Positions 23,053-34,077 of a stretch of DNA of 64,000 nt are shown here, one piece after another. The translations under genes were made by a program, and so were the position numbers. Source of the DNA: Bimuria novae-zelandiae CBS 107.79 (lineage: Eukaryota; Ascomycota; Dothideomycetes; Pleosporales; Didymosphaeriaceae); assembly GCA_010015655.1 (NCBI GenBank), contig ML976689.1:269160-333159 (forward strand), given 5' to 3'. The notes under the pieces were generated by a model. The model saw only the letters and a list, made by a program, of their open reading frames with translations, searched no databases and had not been told where the DNA came from. The number at the start of each line of letters is the position of its first letter. The first letter of the stretch is position 1.

Positions 23053-24396
23053 CTACGGCGCGGCGCTGCCGTAGGGCACGGCCAGCACACTTTCAAGGTC
23101 AACATAGCCATACTTCTTCCCCTCATCGTCCTCCTGGAGGCCCTGCATCCACTTCCCAACATCCTTCCCGAAAGCCTCGAGGTTTTTCGGGTCACTCAGA
23201 TCAATGGGCTGCTGGTCCTTGCCAAGCTGCCTGATCTGAGTTCCAGCAGCAACATTCGTCTGGCCGAAGTCGTTATCGTCCATGAGCTGTTTGATGGCCG
23301 ATAAGACCTCCTTCTTGAGAATCTGCTTGGGCAGTTCGGGCTCCAGACACACTGGACGCGCAAGACCCACGCCATCGACAGTGTTCAGAGCGTCGACCAT
23401 CGCGGCTGCGCTCTTGAACCCACCAGTGACGTATGTCTTCGTCTTGGATAGTTCGGGGGCGATCTTCTCCGCAAAGTCCAAGAAGAAGGCTTCGCGCTTC
23501 TTGGTCGATTCGCGCTTGTGGCTAAAAGCGGGGTTTTCATAGGTTCCACCGGACAGCTCTACAAAGTCGAACTTGTTGTCTTCGAGCATCTTGCAGAGAA
23601 TGGTAGCTTCGTCGGTGTTGAAGCCCTTGTCTTGGAACTCAACCGAATTCAGCTTGATACCGAGAACAAAGTTGGGGGATGTGCGGCGGCGCACTTCCTG
23701 GCCGATCTCGGTGATGATGCGAGCGCGGTTCTCGAGCGAGCCGCCGTACTTGTCAGTGCGGTGGTTGGTCGATGGCGCCAGGAACTGGGCGAGGAGGTAG
23801 CCATGTGCGCCGTGCAATTGGATACCGTCATACCCAGCCTTTTCTAGGTACTCAGCGGCATGCGCGAACCCTTCGATTACGTTCTTGATGTCTTCCTCGG
23901 TCGCGGGACGGGGTTTGGCGAACGTCATTCCCATGATGTTACCCTCAAGCTTTACGTCCGATGCAGAGATGGGGTTTGGTTGGATGTTGTCTGTCACTTG
24001 TCGTCCTGGGTGGGACACTTGTGCAATGATCAATGAGCCATGCTTCTTCGCCTGAGTAGCAATCTCCTTGAAACCCTCAAAACGCTCGCCCTCATAGGGT
24101 GCGTCTCGAGGAATGATAGGGTTGCCCGCGGCCTCAAGGTGGTCGTATTCGATCATAGTATTTCCGGTCAGGATGACACCAAACTCGCCTTCGCCCCATC
24201 TTCGGTATACTTTGGCTAGGTTCTTAGAAGGTACACCGCGCGCTTCGAGGTTTTTGGGGTCCCAGGAGGAAAGGCGTTCAGTCATCGCGCCCTTCAGGAA
24301 GCGGTTCCGAGCAGTTCTGCCGGAGAACTCGAAATGCAGCGGCTTTCCCAAAGGCGCGGGGTCCACCTCCTTTGCTTCATATCGTGGTGGTGCCAT
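23053..24396 (-). CDS. NADH:flavin oxidoreductase, old yellow enzyme family
   Basis: Single-exon gene of 447 residues from ATG 24396 (MAPPRYEAKEVDP); the frame extends 18 codons further but without a better start. It is an FMN-binding TIM barrel of the old-yellow-enzyme superfamily. Visible marks are GVILTGNTMIEYDHL, SHPGRQ, and the strongly conserved core GYDGIQLHGAHGYLLAQFL followed by SPSTN-type APSTNHRTDKYGGSLENR. FVELSGGTYE and a final-strand phosphate-binding segment (VDGVGLARPVCLEP) follow. Such enzymes reduce activated alkenes or act as NAD(P)H dehydrogenases in the cytosol; the substrate cannot be told. The extended C-terminus (about residues 370-447) is typical of the fungal NADH oxidase-like subgroup. 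No neighbours suggest a biosynthetic cluster. Confidence 0.92.
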   Translation of the reverse strand: MAPPRYEAKEVDPAPLGKPLHFEFSGRTARNRFLKGAMTERLSSWDPKNLEARGVPSKNLAKVYRRWGEGEFGVILTGNTMIEYDHLEAAGNPIIPRDAPYEGERFEGFKEIATQAKKHGSLIIAQVSHPGRQVTDNIQPNPISASDVKLEGNIMGMTFAKPRPATEEDIKNVIEGFAHAAEYLEKAGYDGIQLHGAHGYLLAQFLAPSTNHRTDKYGGSLENRARIITEIGQEVRRRTSPNFVLGIKLNSVEFQDKGFNTDEATILCKMLEDNKFDFVELSGGTYENPAFSHKRESTKKREAFFLDFAEKIAPELSKTKTYVTGGFKSAAAMVDALNTVDGVGLARPVCLEPELPKQILKKEVLSAIKQLMDDNDFGQTNVAAGTQIRQLGKDQQPIDLSDPKNLEAFGKDVGKWMQGLQEDDEGKKYGYVDLESVLAVPYGSAAP

Positions 24397-25901
24397 AATG
24401 TAGGGGGTATCCAAAAACTTGCAGATAAAAAGCAAAAGATATCGTAACAATTGTTGTCGTGGAGCTGGATGGTCTAGTGGTTGGTTTGAAGGGATTTTCT
24501 AAGAGTTACATACAAGAGAGCCATGAGTGCTCCAGTTTTGCAGCTTTATAATACATGACGAAATGCACCAATGATGACTTCATCGTGCAACTCCAGACAA
24601 TCATCGTTCGGCAGAAGTCGCCCACAGTGGAGAATTGTGGGGAACTTAGAAACTCGTAGAAGCTAACGCTCGGTCCTGCCTAGATTGTGAACTGCACCGA
24701 TTTGCTTCGTTCCTTACTCCAATTCTGCCTGGTGATTGAGACGCGGATCGCGGGTACCTTTGCGTAAGAGGAAAAAACCTTATCCGCGATTCGGCCCGAA
24801 TTTCATTCAAACAAGAAGGTATCCTAAAGGAGCCAACAGGCCGAACCGAGGTAGTGTAGTAAACCAGGCCAAACCGAGGTGATGTAGTAGACCCAGGCCA
24901 AGCCGAAATAGCGTAGTGATACACTTGAGGATCGTGGCCAGATAGGGCTAGAAACCCGCAGATATTGCGTGACAATAACGAGTCCTTATCTCATGAGGTC
25001 TCAGATCCTGATACTTCGTAGGTGAGGTGCGACATTCGTGCGCTGTGCATGGATGAGTCTCCCTCCTCGTTGAATAGAAAACTCACATCTCCACCCCTCG
25101 TTAACGTAGTAGTAGCGCTGCGTGACACACCATATGTTTTTGCTCAGTGAGCTTTTGGGTACCAAAATCGTAAACCCGCGCCGGTTGTAAGAAACCTGGA
25201 GCACTTGCTGCAGCGTTCGAGATGAGACAATGCAGGTGCAGGTGCTGAATGCTCAACTTCAAGTTTTTGTTCGTTGACGTTGGAGGGTATCTAAGGTCAT
25301 GTGGAATAGAGCAGATTAGAGCGTGGATACTTGTGCTTTAAAAATATGGAAATCTTTCTCAAGGTGTGGGCAGAGCTTTTGGGTGCGGCCACAACATACG
25401 TCATGACTCCTTCCGCCAAGCCTGTCAACTTTCTCAGCGTCTTCTACCGAATGGCTCTTCTCCATCACAACACACCACCTCAAGCCATCAGCTATCAACG
25501 GGCAAACAACAATATCTAGAGTATGCAATGAACACGAAACGGCATCCAGCGTGGTGTTTCAAGGATGCGCTATCGCTGCTGACTGTCACAAGCCCGAAGC
25601 GTTGCACAAGGAAAGTGGTACTCGTGGTCGGCGGATGGCAATTGCTAAACACTCAATGTTTCCCCCACTTAGTTTTTCGAGGACACAACTAGGTTCTTTC
25701 TTCACCTACATCATGTATGCGCTGGCTTGTGGCAGGGCGCTTGGGGGCCATGCACAGCCACAGGCCCTCAACCCGTGGACAACCCCTCACCACCTGAACT
25801 TACCGTATGAAGTCGTTGCCTAGCTCACGCGCGTTGATGCCAACAGGAGCCATAGGCTACGTTGTATTATTTCGCACCTCCTGCCATTGGAACATTAACC
25901 A
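24397..25901. other. No supported gene apart from a tandem repeat
   Basis: Holds the promoter side of the oxidoreductase gene and the 5' flank of the HET pseudogene. Short frames show no domains. Confidence 0.4.
24837..24922. repeat. 28-29-bp imperfect tandem repeat, three copies
   Basis: Copies start at 24837, 24865 and 24894, each beginning CAGGCC and containing a GTAGTG or GTAGTA core. They differ by transitions and a 1-bp length change. Confidence 0.8.
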
Positions 25902-27829
25902 TTGAACACCGCATCAGTATCCCTTCTTCTAGCGCTCACATGCGATCGCTATCAGTACACCGCGTTGGATAGTAGGCGGCGAGAAATTCGGTTTCTGACA
26001 CTTCTTCCTGGTCCTTTCAATTCCCCACCTCGGATCAGGATTAGCACTGCTAGCCTCGACGACAAGCCGCGTTTCGAAGCGCTTTCCTACACGTGGGGAG
26101 ACCCAAAAGCCACCCAGCATGTCTATGTACATTCCGCACAGGGCAAGGAGGAGGCCATTGGCGTCACGTTCAATCTCGCCGAAGCACTGCAGTATTTGCG
26201 AACATCAGACGAGGAGAGATCGTTGTGGATCGATGGCATCTGCATTAACCAGCAAGATCTCAGCGAGCGCACTGAGCAAGTAAAGCTAATGGCTGAAATT
26301 TTGAACGTGCGCTTCGAGTGCTAGTATGGCTTGGCCCCCTGGATGACGACGTATCGCATGCCTTGGATCTATATGACGCCGTATCGAGAAAGGTTGTGCG
26401 TTGGACGCTTAAATTGCGAGATCTTTCGTGCGTGGAAAATGTGACAGACGCAGAGATGGAGTTCCTCGAATATAGCTTCATGCTGTGGGAGCCTCACATG
26501 AGATGTCTATACGCGCTGTGGCAACGCCCATGGTTCGGTCGTGTGTGGATTCGTCAAGAGGTATTGCTCAACGACAGCGTGGTACTATTCTGCGGAAAGA
26601 GAGGCATACTATGGCCTGAGTTCATTGCTGCGCACTATTATGTCAACCAACAAGTCCCACAAATCCTTCCGTCGCCAAACGACATGGAAAGAGGGGCCAA
26701 TATCGCGCGTGAGCATAGAATTGTTACAAATCTGAGCATACTTCGGTCATACAATTTACCTGCAGCACTGCGGAATGCGAGCCATTGCGACTGTCTTGAC
26801 CCTCGTGACAAGACATATGGTAGCTTTGGGATCTTCACCGCATCATCGCGTCGCACGATCATCAATGGAATCACAGTTGACTATACCAAGTCCGTGCTAG
26901 AGGTATATCGCGACAGTGCGCTCTACGTCGTCCAACAGAGCAAAAGGTTGGACTTTCTGAGAGACTGTGACGGCGCATGACACGTTTCAGGTCGACCGTC
27001 CTGGATACCGCACTGAGACTTCCCTATCGAGCGTTTTCTTTTGCACAAGAGATTCTCCATGCAGTCTGGACGGGCCCTGATACCGACCGAGTGAGATTAT
27101 CAGCAGTCCTCGGACCAAAAATACAGCAGGGCCACACTCCCCAGTTCAATATCCACTTACATCAAGAGCGCCGCATCGGCCTAGCGACGAGCCTCCAATG
27201 GGCGTCGCCGAAGCTGATGGAGGTAGGCGATGTAGGCCCGTTCGAGACAATCGTCGACACCTTCACCAACGGCGAAAATTCCAGGCATGTAGACATGCTC
27301 CAATACAAAGCCGTGGACTACGATGCGGCAAAGGAATGCGTCGTGGCTTTGATCGAATCTCAAGGGCAGACGCCGATACTTCCTGAATGGCAAAGATTCG
27401 AGGGGGCGGCTAGTTGGTCATGTAAAGATCATCGCATCATCGTTACGGAAAACTGGTTGCTTGGAGTGGCGCCGCGATCGTCGGTGGATGGCGATGTTGT
27501 TGCAACGCTACCCGGGTGTGATTCACCCATCGTCTTGAGACAGCAGGAAGATGGCGCCTTCACAGTTATTGGAGAATGTTACGTACACGGGCTCAGCTTT
27601 GAAGAGAGCTTGTTAGGTCTGCTTGAGGACAATTTGAGATTGCACTGGTGTTACGGTGTTTCCCGACCGAAGACTGGACTGGGACAAGTTGAAGATCGAG
27701 GACGCGAACGCCGAGATTCAGTTCTCAATCATGGACAAAGACGGCAACGAGAGCAAAATGTGCGCAAAGCGCCCTGATGTTGAGTACTTCCGGGCCAAGG
27801 GAGTACCGCTACAAATTGAACTAGCATAG
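25902..27829 (+). pseudogene. HET-domain (heterokaryon incompatibility) protein, broken
   Basis: The plus strand encodes a HET domain in pieces. Piece one has FEALSYTWGDP, SLWIDGICINQQDLSER and TEQVKLMAEI. At about 26297-26302 the frame slips (ATTTTGAA; one T short of an expected ATT-TTT-GAA) and continues as VLVWLGPLDDD, PWFGRVWIRQEV, and DPRDKTYGSFGIF to 26980. There TGA 26978-26980 and TGA 27014-27016 probably replace tryptophans (DGA-stop-HVSGRPSWIPH-stop-DF). Later parts lie in other frames: FTVIGECYVHGLSFEESLLG, then after a shift near 27650 a C-terminus ending EYFRAKGVPLQIELA at the TAG 27827-27829. No in-frame ATG opens the first piece. HET proteins trigger allorecognition cell death; this copy cannot make an intact product. 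Confidence 0.82.
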
Positions 27830-27969
27830 CGCACAGCACACACCGAAACACAACACATGGAAGGGTCGCTGGAGTGCAACAAGTATGTTTGAATATGTAT
27901 ATCTACAGCAGAACAGAATCCCTCTATCTTCATAACTCAGTGGTCCTCAAGACTTCATAAACGACGCGT

Positions 27970-28827
27970 TTAGAAGAAAGCACGAGCGTGGCGGCGAGCC
28001 TTCTTTGAGGCAGTGCCGGTCTCAGCCTTCAACCAGGAGATGAACTCCTGAACAGTGAACTCCGCAGGGAGAGCGGAGCCACCAGCGGCAGGGGTAGGAG
28101 TGGCAGCAGGGGAGGTAGCGCTAGGAGCGGCGGCCACAGCGGTAGCGGTAGCGGCGGGGGCAGAAGAGGCGGCGGGGGCAGAAGAGACGACCGGAGCAGC
28201 AGAGCTAACAGGGGTAGCGCTGCTCACGGGAGCAGGAGCGCTGCCGGAGCCGGACCCACCGACAGTGAAGTCGATGCACGACTCGTAGGTCTGCTTGACC
28301 TCGGGGGAGTCCCACCAGAACTGGAGGACACAATCACCAGCGGTGATACACTTGCCGCCAAGGTCGGACGGGATGGTGATATCGAAGTTCTTCTCGGCGT
28401 CAGTGACACCGGTGGCGGTCGACGCGTAGTTGTCGAAAGTGATGAGCGGCGATCCGATGATGGAGTTTGTGGCGGTGTCGACGACAGACATGTTGGCTGA
28501 ACCGGTGTGAGGGGCAGCGACGTTGAAGGTAATCGGGACCTTCTGTCCGGCGGTGAAGGACTCGACGTTGCCGCCCTCCTCGAGCTTCATACCCTTGCAC
28601 TGCCAGATGTTGCAAGCGGCCGCATCGTAGTCGGGCTGGCCGGCGTTCTGGAGAGCACCCTGGATGTTGCCGTTGATATCGCTGCTCCACTGGTTGAAGA
28701 TCTGGGAACCACAGGCAGCCTTCAACTTGTTACCGGGTTGACGGGGCACAGGCGAGGTGAGGTAACCGTGAGCGGCAACCTGGGTGGCGAAGGCAGCGAG
28801 GCCGAAAGCAGCGGTGTAGGACTTCAT
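27970..28827 (-). CDS. Secreted AA16-type lytic polysaccharide monooxygenase
   Basis: Single exon, 285 residues. A signal peptide (MKSYTAAFGLAAFATQVAA) is followed at once by His20, which would become the N-terminal residue of the copper histidine brace. The second brace histidine is probably His107 in AAPHTGSANMSVVD. GKCITAGDCVLQFWWDSPEV, with TYESCIDFTVGG, closes the catalytic domain near residue 190. This arrangement fits AA16 enzymes, which oxidatively cleave cellulose or related glucans. Then comes a long Ala/Ser/Pro linker and an unusual C-terminus (EFTVQEFISWLKAETG, then KKARRHARAFF) that is basic, not a GPI signal and not a known binding module to my eye. AA16 identity is from sequence pattern; AA11 and other LPMO classes fit less well. 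Confidence 0.85.
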   Translation of the reverse strand: MKSYTAAFGLAAFATQVAAHGYLTSPVPRQPGNKLKAACGSQIFNQWSSDINGNIQGALQNAGQPDYDAAACNIWQCKGMKLEEGGNVESFTAGQKVPITFNVAAPHTGSANMSVVDTATNSIIGSPLITFDNYASTATGVTDAEKNFDITIPSDLGGKCITAGDCVLQFWWDSPEVKQTYESCIDFTVGGSGSGSAPAPVSSATPVSSAAPVVSSAPAASSAPAATATAVAAAPSATSPAATPTPAAGGSALPAEFTVQEFISWLKAETGTASKKARRHARAFF

Positions 28828-30354
28828 TTTGATGGATAGGTCTTGGGAGGAACTGAGTTTGTGGGTTGAGAGAGTGTGGAAGCCTAGCTTCTATATCAAA
28901 GAGTGACTGAAAGAAAGAATGACTGAAGAACGAATGTGAGGTCTCAGACCAAAATGCGGATAAAGAGCAACAAAGAGTGTGAACGCCATTTCCTATATAT
29001 TTCCCTACGGCGCGGAGACACCATTCCCATCCCGCGCGCGAGTGGGCCGTGTCATCAAACGTTTGAAACAGGATGGATATCTGAAGCCTCGCCAGCGTCG
29101 CTTCGGTGGGTTCCCGTCCAGACCATGACCGAGCGTTCGCCAGCATACGGGGTTCAGGCAAGATGTCAGACAATACGCAAAGCTTGAACTGAAGCTTAAA
29201 CGCATTATACCACCAATCACAGGACGTCTGGCGCTTCGAGAGCGCGCATGGTGAGCGGCCACGCGAACGCTAGGAAGCCCGGTTCGGGAAATTTACTAGC
29301 TGACTTGCGGCAACCAAGCAAGAGCCTCAATTACAGCGAGCCGCCGAGGACCCGGTTTCGAAACTTACGGTGGGATGTAGGCGGTTTCATGTTTTATCGA
29401 AATATCATGCGGACCTCGTCCGGAAATATCGGGCACGTTCGGTTGACGTGAGCCAACCCCAGGGACGCGGCTATCTATATTACAGGACATAAGACAGGAG
29501 TGCAGCATGCATGCACGACTCTTGGCTTGGTGCCGAAGTGCGATGAAAGTTCGATGGGTGGAGTTGACGAGAAAACAAACATGTAACAGTTGGGGCTAAA
29601 ATTTAACAGGAGAGCGCTAAGCGGTGTTGGTGTTGGTGGAGCCTTGACAGGAACACCCCTTCCTCTCGACAAGCAGTCTTCGTCATCATCCATGACTCCT
29701 GACTTCACCTTCCTGCATCAACGATATCTCTCTTCATTTCGATTTGACTTACCGCGGTTCACCATGTAGTCGATTGCTTGAACCCCAGCCGTGTTTGCTT
29801 CCTCTCATGACGCAGGCGTGTTTCATTATCACCCCTGCTTCCCCCACCAAAATTTATCCCTCGGTTCTCTACATGTTGTCGTCGCCGTCACTGCAAGCAA
29901 CAGTTTCAATAACTGCATTCTCCGCGACGACATGAACAACGCATATCCACGGGTGACCGACCCAGAGACGCAGATGCTACAGTATACACGCGCCGCCTTT
30001 TGGTCATCAAGCTCATGCTCGTAAATCAAGGATGAATTTGGAGTTTAATCATTGCTCTACACTTCGGGTTGATAACTAGGCAACGGCTCGCTCGTTCAAT
30101 CGACCTTTGCCCTTTAAGTGCCTGAGAAATGGACAGCGAAATAATGAAACGCTTCATCTCCCTCATGACGTCTGACGTTACAATTTCTCGCGACAAACCA
30201 CAGCTACATGTCAACTTAGGCGTGGCTTCGACCTTCGCTTCGAGATGGTCAAGGATCCAAGTCTTCATACGAGCGAGGAGAACATTTGAACATCGGGTCT
30301 ACATCAATACATTTGTACCTGCAACACGCTTCCTCAAACAACGCCGGGCTCCCC
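28828..30354. other. No supported gene
   Basis: Contains the promoter side of the AA16 gene and the 3' flank of the dehydrogenase gene. Only short frames; no motif recognised. Confidence 0.4.
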
Positions 30355-31658
30355 TCACGCATCAGCAACTCTCCACACCAGCTTCTCCCCGCTCACCTCC
30401 TTCCTCCGCAACGCATCCAGCGCCTTCTGCGCTCTCTCCAACAACGTCTTCCCCTCAATAATCCTTTGTGGATTAGGCTCCACAATCCCGTCTTTCAGCA
30501 GCGCAGGCACGATGTCCGGCTGCAAGTGCTCTTTGAAGAACTCGTTCTACCACCATGCATTAGCATCCATCCCCAGATCCTCGTATCCTCACACTAAAGC
30601 TAACTTACGTCCCTATAGAAATGCGTCCTCACACCCCTGACCTCAACGCCCTTCGCCCAATCCGCCGCCTTCATGACATCCATCTCATAAGCCGGATCCT
30701 CCGTCTCGCTAGAATCCCGCACGATAACCGGCAGCAACACTGCAACCTTTGCCCCGCTCTTCGCAATCTTCGCGATCGGCGCTATACTCCCCGCTGCATG
30801 ACCGATGCAATCCAAAATCCTGGGATGTGGGCCCAAAGCCAGGATCTGAGACACGACGTCGGGGTCGTGGTAGTCGAAGGTGTGCGTCGCGCCGAGAGAG
30901 CGGAGTTTGGAGTGGTGCTTTGAGGAGGCAATTGCTATGATGGGTGTATCTGCATCACACGCAGAATGTCAGTAATAGCCGCATGGGGAGAAGAAGTAAG
31001 GTTGGGAAAGGAGAACTCACAACCATACCACCTCAACACCTGCAGAGCATACAACCCCACACTACTCGCCGCGCCCCAAACCAACACCCCCTTCCCATCC
31101 CCCACATACCCCTCAGGCTTCGGCCACGGCAGCTCCAGTCCCAAATCCTTCGTCAGCGCATGGAACGCCGTGACGAGATTCGTCGGTAGCGTGACCGCCT
31201 CCTGCATCGTGAATCCCTCCGGCAAACGCGCTAGCAACGTCTCGCTAGTAGTGCAGTACTCCTGGTGCGCCTTAGACGCTGGCGTCGCCCATGTGAAGCC
31301 GAAGACTTTGTCGCCGGGGTGCAGGCGGTGGGCGGAGGGCCCTGTTTCGAGGACGGTGCCGGCGACGGCGTCGCCGGTGCGTTGGGGGTGGGTTACCTGG
31401 GAGACATTAATCGACCTGGCAGAGAGATGAGGCGACTTATATGGACTTGGGGAGTGGATGGTCGGGGGGAGGTGGGGGAAGGGAAAGGAGGAGACTTACG
31501 AGTAGCCCTCCATCAGCTTGGTGCAAGTCCAGCGGCGTACTAGCCGTCCACTCAACGCGGATGCGGACTTCGTTACCTTGGGGCTTGACTGTTTCGACCT
31601 GCATGATTTCGTACGGCTTCTTCACGCCGACCATGACGACTGCTGCGTGTGTTGCCAT
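30355..31658 (-). CDS. Zinc-type alcohol dehydrogenase-like (MDR) protein, four exons
   Basis: Exons 31658-31500, 31396-31021, 30949-30609 and 30546-30355 total 1068 bases, 355 residues; introns use GTAAGT, GTGAGT and GTAAGT donors. The protein is a medium-chain dehydrogenase/reductase of the trans-enoyl-reductase/quinone-oxidoreductase branch: an N-terminal GroES-like fold (THAAVVMVG, RIRVEWTASTPLDLHQADGG, GDAVAGTVLETG), then the nucleotide-binding GVLVWGAASSVGLYALQ and YTPIIAIASSKHH, and the segment LGATHTFDYHDPDV. The catalytic zinc ligands of classical ADHs are not evident, as in NADPH-dependent quinone or enoyl reductases. Such proteins are often stand-alone or lie in secondary-metabolite clusters; no polyketide synthase is seen here. 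Substrate unknown. Confidence 0.87.
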
Positions 31659-32322
31659 TCTTCTCCTTCCTTTCTTATATGAATTTTTGATGGCAAGTAA
31701 AATAGGATTATAGTAATTCTCTGTATAGGCTATACAAGGTCAAAGCTCGCGTTTAAAATGCCTCACCCCTTCTCTACGCCGGCCCTTATATATGTATGTT
31801 GATCGGAATAACAGAGCTCAAGTGCATTACAAACCGCCACCTCATCCACCGCGCCTGCCGATCACCGCGCTAGCTGTTCCTTCCTTGCTGGGACTAGCGC
31901 ATACCGAATATAGAAAGAAGCGCTAGCGCAGTCCACTTCACGCGAAGCCAAGTACGTGTGTACAGGTTCTTGTGATACTCACGGCGTTCTGTGATGGTAT
32001 GATATGACGAAAGGAGATCTTTGCTCCTCATTTAATTGGTCCGGTCGCGTTGCATACTCTTGTCTTAGTTTGTGCTCCAGCCAGTGTCACGTCACATTCA
32101 GTCGGGACGAACATGTCAGCGCACACGAAGGCACCAAAAGAAGGATTCAAATTCGATGGAACAATGGGTGCAAGGGAGAAAGTAGGTACGAAAAAGGAGC
32201 GACGGGTCCACCACGACGTAGATTATCCTCTGCCCACCACCTATCTCGCTTCTAGACCGTGTACTCCCTTAGCACTTTACTCTAATCCACCACGACATCC
32301 GCATGTACGCGTCCACATCGGC
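31659..32322. other. Intergenic, no supported gene
   Basis: Promoter region of the dehydrogenase gene and 3' flank of the small secreted protein gene. Only short unstructured frames. Confidence 0.4.
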
Positions 32323-33055
32323 CTAAAAAGGCACCCACATATCGTACGTGAGGCCGTGCGGGTAGTCCAATTCATACCACGCCAGCGCCGCATCAGGCTG
32401 CTGAACCGGCTGCGCAGGCTGGAGCAAGAACTGTGCGACTTGGAGCTTCTGGCAGGCGATCTGCCTCTCCCAAGTGAAAGCGGTGGTACCGTTCTTGAAG
32501 ACGGCAAGGGTGCCGGCTGCACCGTTGACCTTGGGCCACGGGTGGCTGTTCCAGGTGATGCTGGCATTCTCTGTTGAACGTCGGTTAGTTGAAGTGAAAA
32601 CATCAAATGAAGGACAGGAAAATAAAGTAGGTGGGTCGTCTGGGAGAAGAAGGAGAGAGCGAATGGAGGCAGGAAGACATACTGAATGAGTCATTGGGTA
32701 GCTCGGCAATGGCGATGAGGTACGGCTCGTCGTCCCTCACGCCCTTGAGCGACCAGGGAGCACCGAGCTCGGGGTCTTGGTTGATGAAGAAGCTCAAGCT
32801 GCAGTGGGTGGCGCCGTTGTCTGGCACATCGAAGGAAGTCGCAGTCCAGACCTAGTTATGCTCAGTCTCGATGTGCAACGGAGAGCGAGTGCAAATTCCC
32901 ACCTTCGTCGAGAGTTCAAAGCTCGTCTGGGTGACAACGGGAGTGTTAGGAGAGTCGTATCTCAGTGGGCAAATAAGGTGTGGGAAGTTGCGGCTCAAGA
33001 GTCGCTCTGCGAAGGCACTGAGCCCGAAGAGAGCTGGAAGGAGGAATGCGCGCAT
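32323..33055 (-). CDS. Small secreted protein, But2-like, three exons
   Basis: Exons 33055-32903, 32851-32683 and 32570-32323 total 570 bases, 189 residues; introns start GTGGGA and GTATGT. MRAFLLPALFGLSAFA is a signal peptide. The mature part includes VWTATSFDVPDNGATHCSLS, FFINQDPELGAPWSLKG and, after the second intron, WNSHPWPKVNGAAGTLAVF and a C-terminus ending TYDMWVPF. The pattern of a beta-rich domain with a TFDVP..CSLSF motif resembles the C-terminal domain found in fungal But2-like secreted proteins, but similarity by eye is weak. Two cysteines (THC, IACQ) may pair. It could equally be a lineage-specific secreted or effector-like protein. Confidence 0.72.
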
Positions 33056-34077
33056 GCTGCGTGAAGGCTCTATTATGGTATTTTTCAAAGGAGTCCTGGC
33101 TTTGGAAATACAGAATGTTGGGGTCAAGACGGTGGTGAGAAGGCGTTGTCTTATACCTGTCTTGCAAGCACGCAGTAACCTGTCGTAATTGACATCCCAT
33201 CCGAAGAAGGAAACCATGACAGAATCATAGCTCTTGCAATATCATTCTGTGGCACTATCGAGGTGTACAAGGCATCTTCTGTCCTTCCATTCGCGAGAAA
33301 TCATTCGCCCGGCAGGAGCAGATCGTAAGCAGCCTTGTAGTTGGAGTTTTAGCAAACCGGCTCCGGTGACTGTCATCTATCAATCCGCTCCAACGGAACG
33401 AATTGTATATGGCGAGGAGCGCCGCCTACGATTTGCGAGACCATCGTTCCCTAGGGTGAAGGTAGCTTCGGTGGCTGGTGCTTTTGGTTGTCGAATGAAA
33501 ATACACGACCATCAATATTGTAGCTTGATCACCGAAAGTTGCGGTCACATTGGAGGTTGTGCGATGTGACGGGTACCTACACCTGCCTTGCACTGGGAAC
33601 CCACTCCAGCCCATCAGGATGGTCGGCGGGCGACGCCATGCAAGTAAATCGAGTGTGTGATGAGATACTTGTTTGAGGTAAACAAAGAGCGGTGTGAAGA
33701 GCCATGCACTCGAGTTGGTATTTTGGAGTGTAAAGCTTTAAGTAAGGGCGCACGCTGGCGTAGTTGCTTGAGAGTGGACCAGCTTGAACAGCGAAATCAT
33801 GGTTGCAACGTCCCATAGGATTGCATGGTAGCAGAATAGCGAGGATACAATGGGTTTGTGGGGGAGAGTGATGTGGTGCCGCCCCTAGCTGAATCGCTGT
33901 TGCTTCCATCCAGTAGTGATCACAGTGAAGAATGAAGGCTGGTGTTGAGTAGCTCTTGGGGCAAGTGCGGAAATGCTTCCGAGCCTCGGCACTTTCGTCA
34001 AGGTTGATGATCCACCGCAGCATCCTCCACCATCAGACCTTTTGCTATACATCGATGTCAGCAACGAAGTATCCGGT
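33056..34077. other. Intergenic, no supported gene
   Basis: About 1 kb between two divergently transcribed genes, which likely contains both promoters. A minus frame at 34023-33577 has no recognisable domain. Confidence 0.4.
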
